Assembly: GCA_036172665.1 (NCBI GenBank)
Contig: CM069872.1
Span: 51,694,101 to 51,758,100 of the forward strand
Length of the DNA: 64,000 nucleotides
Direction: 5' to 3'
Source: Prosopocoilus inquinatus
Taxonomy: Eukaryota > Arthropoda > Insecta > Coleoptera > Lucanidae
The notes under the pieces are model-generated. The model was not told where the DNA came from. It made no database searches and worked only from the letters and a program-made list of their open reading frames with translations. This document shows positions 55,960 through 64,000 of this stretch, one piece after another (within the stretch, counting starts at the first letter, position 1; every line of letters begins with the position of its first letter). A program made the position numbers and the translations under genes.

Positions 55960-57311
55960 TACATTTCACATCTCAGAAGGTGTTTCTATTGATATACACT
56001 TGTTTACAATTTCCTTTCAAATGTACTCACGCAATGTTGAATCAAAATGTACCTACATTATTTACCAAGAATTCAACAATGTTTCCAACAACAAAAAATA
56101 GTAAAAAAATTAAATAATATTATAGATATGATGGAACCAAAGAAAGTATATGATAATGAGCAATAAAACAAACGATTTTTCCACATTCTCTCGAATTACA
56201 GAAGGTATTTTTATTGATATACACTTGTTTACGCCCTTTTTTTCCACATAAACTCAGTATTGATTTAAAATATACCTACTTTACATACGCCAAAAACTCA
56301 CCAACGTTTCCAACAACAAGAAATAGTAAAAAACTTTAATAGTATTAAAGGTATGCTGGAACCAAAGGAAATATATGATAATGAGGAATAAAACAAACGA
56401 TTCTTCCACATCCCCCTAAATTTCAGAAGGTATTTCCATTGATATACACTTGTTTACGTCAATTTTTTGCTAGATATACTAAGTATTGATTCAAAATCTA
56501 CCCACGTTACTTACGCCAAGACCTCAACAACGTTTACAAGATTAAGAAACAGTAAAAAACTCGAATAGTATTGAAGGTATGATGAAACCAAAGAAAGTAT
56601 AAGATAATAAACAATAAAACAAACGATTCTTCCACATCCCCCCGAATTTCAGAAGGTATTTCCATTGATATACACTTGTTTACGTCAATTTTTTGCTAGA
56701 TATACTCAGTATTGATTCAAAATCTACCTACGTTACTTACGCCAAGACCTCAACAACGTTTACAAGAACGAGAAACAATAAAAAACTCAAATAGTATTGA
56801 AGGTATGATGAAACCAAACGAAGTATATGATAATGAACAATAAAACAAACGATTTTTCCACATCCTCCCGAATTACAGAAGGTATTTCCATTGATATACA
56901 CTTGTTTACGCCAATTTTTTGCTAGATATACTCAGTATTGATTCAAAATCTACCTACGTTACTTACGCCAAGACCTTAACAAGGTTTACAACAACAAGAA
57001 ACAGTAAAAAACTTAAATAGTATTGATGGTATGATGAAACCAAACGAAGTATATGATAATGAACAATAAAACAAACTATTTTTCCACATCCTCCCGAATT
57101 ACAGAAGGTATTTCCATTGATATACACTTGTTTACGCTAATTTTTTCCAGATATACTCAGTATTGATTTAAAATGTACCTACGTTATTCATGCCAAGTAC
57201 ACAAAAATGTTTCAACAGGAGATAAAAGTACAAAAAATCAAATAGTATTAAAGGTATGATGGAACAAAAGGAAGTATATGATAATGAGCGGTAAAACAAG
57301 CGATTCTTCCG
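55960..57311. repeat. Satellite array, six units of ~226 bp
   Basis: The landmark GAAGGTATTTCCATTGATAT recurs (with small changes) at about 55976, 56201, 56426, 56652, 56878 and 57104, a period of 225-226 bp. Each unit continues ACACTTGTTTACG, TATACTCAGTATTGATT, then AAACCAAACGAAGTATATGA and AATAAAACAAACGATT. Units 3-6 are most alike; the first is the most divergent. The array stops abruptly near CGATTCTTCC at 57311. Confidence 0.9.
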
Positions 57312-58959
57312 GTGGCTGAAAAAAGAAGGGGGTAAGTGAAACGCGTTAGTTCGAATATCGACCGTTCGATGGGGTGGCAACCCTCCCTTTCAACAGATGC
57401 GTCCAATGGCAACAGTAACAATGTCGGGGTTGCCCGGATGATCTATATGTGTCTGTTTTTCTTCGTCGTGACACAGTGCACCACCTAAAATAATCTCATT
57501 CTTGAACGTGCGCTATTTAAAACATGTTGTTAAAACAGACTAGGTATCTCGTGCGGTGCTTATCTCTTGAGGTGACTTTCAGTATACTTAAATGCATACA
57601 TGTATAATCAGAGCCACAACTGTTGCAATTTGCCGGCGAAGACTTTCTCGTTTGATTCTAAAATTAATGGGCTTACTCACACAGAAGTGAGTGTTTTATA
57701 ATTGCTGTGTGAACGAACGATGGTGACCTCTCGGATGTCGCAGCGGCCGATGTTAATTGTGATATATAATTGCAGTAATTGTGGAGTATATTAATTAATG
57801 AGTGCATGGTACCCTTCTTGTTACTGGGTTCGACGTATACCGAACTAATGTAAGTTTGGTTTTGTTGCATGCGTGTGATGTTTGTATTACAGGAGGAGAA
57901 TTCTCACCCTCCCCTGGGGTTGTCAGAGTAAACACCGCATTACGTTTATAGCGTGCTACATGCGTTGGTGTAAAGGTACCTCATCTAAAAATACTTACCC
58001 TCGCCTCTGTACGTGCATACATACGGTATACATTTTTTTTTTTTTTTTGAAACAGCACGTATTTGATTTGCCTGAAACATAATAGGTGCGTGGGGATGAT
58101 CGAATTTAGAAAACCAAAAAACAAATGTAACATACCACTTCCGGTTTACCTGGAATTCCATGCTGTAAGAGGAAGAGTCTTTAACTAACTGCCACAAATG
58201 CATTTTATAAATACCCCTTTAAGTGGATAGTATTAAAATATGTAAATAGGTGAAGGAGTTTCTCGACTATCCTATATCCAATTCAAACATTTCTTTTTTA
58301 CTTAAATAATGCAGGACATTTGACCAACCCTGTATAATAACAATAATAATCGGAAGTAATAATTTTCGCATCTTTAAGCTAAGGAATTCCACCTTTAAAT
58401 CTTTATAATAAATTAATTATATTTATATTGTTATTATTATTATTTTGGTAACTCGTTAAAATAAATTATTTTGCTGAACAAAAGTAATTTTAGGATACCG
58501 TGATGGCCGAAACGTATCACAACACAAAATTAATTCGGGGAATTCCTCTAAATTTATTGGATTATTACAACACGACGAGGAGCTCTTTTAGACCGTGGTT
58601 TTCAATAAATTACGCATATTCAAGTGGTTCTCAATAAATTATTTATTAAATAAGTGATATTGAGAACCGCTTGGACAAAGTTTCGTTGTACCAATAATTC
58701 TCCCTTGTTCACAACTTAAAGCTTAGAGGACTTCAATGAGTGAACGAACTATAGAATTTATGAAATAAAAATTACAGGGAGTTTTTATTTCTCAAAACAT
58801 TGTCACATGTATAAAATTAATAACAATAATAAAATTGGTTTAAAAAGATTACACTCTGATTATCTGCATTTTGTTTTAACGCTCATTGAATTAAACGAGA
58901 TGAAGATACTCTGAAGAGTCAGTTCGGATGAGATTACCGACCCTTGTTATATACATATA
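57312..58959. other. Spacer, possible distant 5' exon but no gene called
   Basis: Around 57505-57700 the composition is less AT-rich, with a TATTTAAAA box, a TTTCAGTAT initiator-like sequence and a GAGTGAGTG-like donor near 57690, which could be a first exon of a gene beyond the window. This is weak. Poly-T and TTA microsatellites follow. Confidence 0.3.
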
Positions 58960-59292
58960 CAGGGTGTTAAAGAAAACGTTCGGATATTACAACCATGAAT
59001 AGTACTCGCCAAGAGAAACAAAAAAGTCTTAGTAAGTGTAGGTCCGCAAATAATTCTTTTCAAGGATACAGTTGATTTTCCATTGAAGTTAAAAAAATTG
59101 TATTATTATAAAGAAATACGTTCGATGTCTATTTCTTTATAATAATACAATTTTTTAACTTCAACGGAAAATCAACTCTGTCCTTGGAAAAAATTATTTG
59201 CGGACCTGTACTTACTAAGACTTTTTTGTTTCTCTTGGCGAGTACTATTAATGGTTACAGTATCCGAACGTTTTTTCTTTTTAAACACCCGG
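58960..59292. mobile_element. Near-perfect palindromic MITE, 333 bp
   Basis: It begins CAGGGTGTTAAAGAAAACGT after TA and ends with the inverse (AACGTTTTTTCTTTTTAAAC then ACCCGG) before TA. The arms of about 150 bp differ at only a few sites and the loop is about 25 bases (around GAAATACGTTCGATGTCTATT). It would fold into one long hairpin. Confidence 0.8.
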
Positions 59293-59559
59293 TATATATT
59301 ATCTATAAAATCAGCTAAATTCGACAAGATGCTGCGATTGGCGCGTACAGTACGTCACGTACAAACTTGGCAACACAAAAACACTTTTTACACGTCGTTG
59401 AATATTTTCTTCTGTGATTGATTTTGAAGCGAACTGTTTTATTTTTGTATATACAGGGTGTCTTGTAACTTCATGGTTGCAAATAATCGAAACGATTCGA
59501 TTGTGGGCACGTCGCGTGTCGAACACGTGGCCTAACGTGCTTAGTTTTCGATACAGATT
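59293..59559. other. Short spacer with CAGGGTG-element fragment
   Basis: A terminus-like TATACAGGGTGTCTTGTAAC lies at about 59452 without a visible partner. Confidence 0.4.
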
Positions 59560-60410
59560 TTTTTAAAAAATTTTAATCTGACGATTTGATCCTATGTATT
59601 TGTCGGTCGTCTTTTGTCTTATTTTTATCTGTCGATCGTCTTTTGTTTTATTTTATTTATTTTTTTGTGAAAAATCGCATTAGTTAAAAGATTTCAAAAT
59701 TTTCTTCGTCTTTTTTCGATGTACAGATGAATAAAGTTTCGATCGCCTTTTGTTTTATTTGATGTGAAAAACTACGTCGGTTTTGTTTATTTAAAGTTCT
59801 CACATTTTTTTTTTCATTTTATAAATTTCTTCGTTTTCGATGTAGAAGCAGATGAATATGTTTCGATCCCCTTTTGTTTTAAATCACGTGAAAAACCGCG
59901 TCGGTTTTGTTTATTTGAAGTTTTCATCACATATATTTTTTTTAATTTTATCAATTTTCTTTTTTGTATGTAACGGAATAATAAAATTAATTCGTTTTTT
60001 AATAATCGATTTTTATATTTCCCTTGTTTTTTTTTTTTCTCAAATTCTAATTAACTTGAATTGTTTAGTTATTTATTTATTTGTCGATCGTCTTTTGTTT
60101 TATTTCATGTGATGTTTCGATCCTCTTTTGTTTTAATTCACGTAAAAAACTGCGTTGGATTTGTTTGTTTGAAGTTTTCGTCCCATTTTTTTTAGTTTTA
60201 TAATTTTTTTTCATGTTTAACAGAGTAATAAAATTAATTCGCTTTTTGATAATTAATTTTTGTATTTCCCTTGTTTTTTTTTCTTCTCAAATTCTAATTA
60301 ACTTGAATTGTTTATTTATTTATTTATTTGTCGATCGTCTTTTGTTTTATTTTATGTGAAAAATTGCATCAGTTTTGTTTATCTGAAGATTTCATTTTTT
60401 TAATATCTTA
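59560..60410. repeat. Degenerate T-rich tandem repeats
   Basis: GTCGATCGTCTTTTGTTTTA and GTTTCGATCCCCTTTTGTTT recur about seven times (near 59602, 59630, 59736, 59860, 60080, 60114 and 60330), with the associated block AAAAACTGCGTCGG then TTTTGTTTATTTGAAG. The spacing is irregular. The plus-strand frames here (59764-60112) are low-complexity products of the repeat. Confidence 0.7.
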
Positions 60411-61302
60411 AGTTTTATTTCAAATAAAAGTTCCACTATATCGTGTGCACGTGGAGCATGTTTTAAAATTTTTAATTTAGTTTAGTCAGGGTGTTATGTC
60501 ACACCGTTTTTTTTTTTTTTTTTTTAATAGGGCACCCTATATATTTTGAGGTAATTTTTTTTTAATGGAATGCCACGTCTTTTACTGTCGTTAGGTGTTT
60601 TAATTTTTTTGTAATCTCTTTTTAATAATAGTAAATATTGCTAATAAATAAGAAAAGAAAAGAGCAAGGACAAGAAAAGAATTAAAATAAATTGAAATGG
60701 AAGGAACAGAGCGATAATTAAAAAAATGTTTCAGAAAAACTAGTATTCATGTTTTTTATTTTTTATAATTTTAAAGTTTACCTAATAATCAACACAAATC
60801 AAAAGAAAAAACTACTAAAGCAAACCGTTTTTCGAGAATACGACGTATATTTTTTGTGATTAATTCAAAAAAATGTAGGTATCTATCACCACTGTGTTTA
60901 AAAAAAAACGAAAATTACAAAACAATTCGTATTCCTGAAAAAGGGTTTGCTTTACTAGTTTTTTTCCTTATTTGAATTGTTCAAGAGTTCTTATTTTCAT
61001 ACACTTTTTGCTTCACATATTCCCAAAAATAAAAGGCCATAGATCAATATTGGTCCGAGACGTCCAATCCATCTTCCAGGGAAATGGTCATAAAGGTACC
61101 ACTTAATTAAATTTGTGGAATATGTAGGACATCTGTGAAGGTTCGAATATTCAGTACATAGAGATCCAGAGTTTTATAAGTTTAAGTCAGGATTAAATAT
61201 AATATAACACGCACAAACACGTACCAGGTCAAAATAAAATAGCATCGGCCAATTTCCAAAAAATTGACGGTTCGCAATAGAGCAAGGTCAAGTCTGCGAA
61301 AG
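60411..61302. other. AT-rich spacer, no gene seen
   Basis: It includes a fragment of the repeat also found at 11443 and 63870 (around 60420-60500) and homopolymer runs. An inverted pair lies around 60780-60970 (AACTAGTATTC / AAAAACTACTAAAGCAAACC and GGTTTGCTTTACTAGTTTTT). Confidence 0.4.
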
Positions 61303-62078
61303 TGCAATTTTGGCACTTAATTATGCACTTGATTGGGGATTTTCCACGCATAGAAAATGCTATCGAGGAAAAAGTCCTTAGGCGCAGGAAAAGCAGATTT
61401 TCTGGGTTCTTTGAGTGCAGTTTTTCTGACCTAATTGCACGTTCCTGTTGAAATTTATTTTCATAGTTAATTTTTTTTTAGTCAGTCGGGTTTCCTCAGT
61501 TTGTAATTAATTTCGCGAATGAAGAAATAACTCTTCACGGAGTGTTCTTTTGTTTTGTAATCAATTTAATCGTAACGGATTTTTTTTAAATTAATTTAAT
61601 TTAAATTCTGTCTCAAGAAAATTTTCATCTGGCGCTGGTAAGTTGCTATTATCTAATAAAGGCTAATTTATTATGCACTGAATATTCGCCCGCCTACTCT
61701 CCAAACCATTTTTTTTAATTTATTATTATATTTTCATTGCTACTTATTTAAAAAAAAAATGCAATTTTGGCACTTAATTATGCACTCGATTAGGGATTTT
61801 CCACGCATAGAAAATGCTATCGAGGAAAAAGTCCTTAAGCGTAGGAAAAGCAGATTTTCTGAATTCTTTGAGTGCAGTTTTTCTGACCTAATTGCGCGTT
61901 CCAGTTGAAATTTATTTTTATAATAATTTTTTTTTTAGTCGGTCAGTTTCCTCAGTTTGTAATTAATTTCGCGAATGAAGATATAACCCTTCACGGAGTG
62001 TTCTTTTGTTTTATAATCAATTTAATCGTAACGGATTTTTTTTTAATTAATTTAATTCAAATTCCATTTCAAGAAAAA
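61303..62078. repeat. Direct repeat pair of ~320 bp, 458 bp apart
   Basis: The sequence starting GCAATTTTGGCACTTAATTA at 61303 recurs at 61761. Both copies contain GATTTTCCACGCATAGAAAA, CTATCGAGGAAAAAGTCCTT, TTTGAGTGCAGTTTTTCTGA and TTCACGGAGTGTTCTTTTGT and stay similar to about 61625 and 62078. They could be LTR-like or a segmental duplication; the 135-bp middle has no coding sequence. Confidence 0.75.
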
Positions 62079-62296
62079 TTTAATTATATTTAAAAAAATC
62101 TTGACTTAATTTTTTATTTGTAAATTTCGTAAAGTTGTTTATATTAAAATTAATAACTTACCTTTTTTATCGTTGATTGTAAACTGAATTTTACGTTTTG
62201 CTAATACAGTTTTATATTTAAAACTTTAGCATTTTTGGAGTTTGTTCTAAAACCTTTTCGTTATCATACAGATTTGGTATTATTTAACCAAAGTAA

Positions 62297-62330
62297 TTAA
62301 ATAATAAATAAATAAATAAATAAATAAATA
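62297..62330. repeat. (AATA)n microsatellite
   Basis: About eight AATA units. Confidence 0.9.
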
Positions 62331-64000
62331 TCGGCTTTATTTCTATTAGCGGAGTTCATTTTGTGAAAATGGATAATTCCCGGGGCCCTCAAGTGTTTTG
62401 GGCCCGGGAATTATCCTTTTTCATGCATAAATGTGATTGCTACGCCACTGGTTTACAACAAAAATTTATTAGAGTTTTTTTACTTAGTTTGAATTGATAA
62501 TCACGTGGGTGAAGTGGTGACATTAATCGCGGGACACCCGGTATACTGAAGCAGTATACCCGGTATAATTTGTTTTTAAATTTACAATTGATTCCATTTT
62601 CTATCTAAATCGCTTGCCGAAACATATGTATTTAATTTTTCATATACTCTTTCGTATAAAAAAAAAATTGATTCGAGGTCGTTTATTTTTAAGCAAATCA
62701 ATTCGCGCATTAACAGATCAGTGGGCGTTTTCTCTGGCCAGCGAATTTTTTTTTTTGCACGTTATCATCTGAATGTTCGATTACACATTTATTACGCATC
62801 GAAAATTTGCGAAAAATTACTGACTCGCAGACGCGTCTGCGAATATTTTCGGAGTTTTACGGTTATTTTAAAACGGACGCAGATCGGGCTTTAAAATTAT
62901 TCACGCGGCTATTTCGGGAGCCTACGTTCACGCACCCCATTCACCCATTCACTTACGCGCTATTTTCATCATCATCATCAGTCTTATTGTCAGAACAAAA
63001 AAAAATAAATTACAAGAAGAAAAATAAAAAGAACAAAAAAAAATCATTATCAAGGGTAATCGTACTAACTATCAATGTTGTGGATTGAAAATGATAACCC
63101 GGTCATATTTTAAATATCGATGTACCGGGTGATCATTTTTAATTCGGAGCGTACGAGGTTCTGATAATGACATTTTTAATTAAAATCACATTGAAAACAT
63201 CAAAAGATTCATTATCAAGGGTAATCATACTAACCTGCTGTGTTCTAGGGTAAAAAAAAAACATTTCAATAAAAAAATCAAAGAAAACCAATCAAATAAA
63301 TATGAAAAAGAACGTTGAAATCAAAAAGAAAAAAAGAACTAAAAACAAAATGGACACGAAGACGTTATCAAAATAGGAAAAGATAACTGACGAATAGAAA
63401 CAAAACAGGACTAATTCAAGCAGTGTGAAAGTACGAAAACAATTAGTATCTAATGAAAAAACAAAATAATTAATTCGACAAAAAGAAACAATAATTTTCT
63501 CTTTTTAATCAAAGCATGGCAAACATAATGTGCAAATGAAGATAACGCCAAAACAGAAAAAAATAACAAAATAGAGAAAGAATAACATATAAATAAGATG
63601 AACAAAAAACAAAGGAACGTCGATCTTTCTTTCGCCTATTATAAAACGACTTTTGTTTGTTTGTTTTTTTTTTTTTTTTAATTAAGTTCAGTCTAAAAAC
63701 AGAAACAAATCAACAATTATTTTCAAGAAATAAAAAAGAAAATCGACATTTCTTCAGCGTAATACAACGATTTTTATTTATTTGTTCGTTTATTTCATTG
63801 TAAATTAAAAACGGACAAAAATACACAAAAATAAACCATAAAAGACAATTAAACAGTAGAACATATGTATACAGGTGTCCCACTTAAGGCGGATTTTTTC
63901 GTACCTCTCTAGTTATTAATTTTACGAAAAAATGTTTCAAATAAAAGTTCTACAGGATCATGTGGCGCATATTTCAAAATTAATTTGACGTGTACAGAGC
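62331..64000. other. AT-rich end of window, no gene supported
   Basis: A 93-codon frame at 62807-63088 has a non-repetitive start (SQTRLRIFSEFYGYFKTDAD) but ends in lysine-rich low complexity and matches nothing I know. Poly-T and poly-A runs and a repeat start at about 63870 (TATACAGGTGTCCCACTTAA, as at 11443) complete the stretch. Confidence 0.4.

Noticed and set aside
58537..58546. GGGGAATTCC, a perfect NF-kappaB-type site
   Set aside because: It lies far from the protease genes in a spacer without a neighbouring gene; a single 10-mer has no support.
59764..60112. Hydrophobic plus-strand ORFs in the T-rich region
   Set aside because: Phe-rich low complexity generated by TTT-rich repeats, not membrane proteins.

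Overview
This is an animal nuclear contig, and almost certainly an insect one. It is AT-rich, with short phase-conserved introns bearing GT/AG borders, AATAAA-type polyadenylation signals, a 13-exon exportin-7 gene of animal length, and a tandem family of secreted sushi-plus-chymotrypsin-fold proteins like insect modular serine proteases (ModSP/HP14 type). A beetle is my best guess, at modest confidence; I cannot name the species.

Region 1 (1-43.5 kb, + strand): a tandem array of modular serine protease-like genes, here called A (5' end outside the window), A' (an orphan last exon), B, C, D, E, F and G. The shared plan is nine exons: signal peptide; short linker, in some copies with a dibasic RxKR site; CCP/sushi 1 (4 Cys); CCP/sushi 2 (6 Cys); activation segment; His exon; Asp exon; IAGWG exon; Ser exon. 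The catalytic residues (H57/D102/S195 in chymotrypsin numbering) read A = H/N/A, B = D/N/A, C = H/D/S, D = H/G/I, E = Q/D/T, F = Q/D/T and G = H/D/S. Only C and G keep the triad, and C carries an in-frame TAG at a conserved Trp. G is therefore the only clearly intact protease. B, E and F are open but non-catalytic homologues, and D is frameshifted near its end. E and F share a near-identical tract with sharp edges in intron 1 and in exon 7, which looks like recent unequal exchange or gene conversion.

Region 2: introns and spacers of the array are full of mobile DNA. There is a mariner-like element with TIRs of about 580 bp (intron 2 of B), a 1.9-kb TIR element with hammerhead-like motifs (upstream of B), a palindromic Penelope-like element with GIY-YIG and hammerhead-ribozyme-like arms (intron 5 of D), a 5'-truncated Jockey-like fragment (intron 1 of E), a decayed Tc1/mariner transposase (between E and F), and many MITEs and palindromes. 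From 29.5 to 40.6 kb I see no convincing gene, only MITEs, homopolymer tracts and two tandem-repeat arrays.

Region 3 (43.8-49.1 kb, - strand): a complete exportin-7 (XPO7/RanBP16) gene, 13 coding exons, 1094 aa, converging on gene G.

Region 4 (49.1-64 kb): MITE-rich spacer. At 54.2-54.9 kb there are two small single-pass membrane-protein ORFs, apparently in consecutive exons of one transcript. They are followed by a ~226-bp satellite (six units), a near-perfect 333-bp palindrome and T-rich degenerate repeats to the end. No tRNA, rRNA or CRISPR was recognised.
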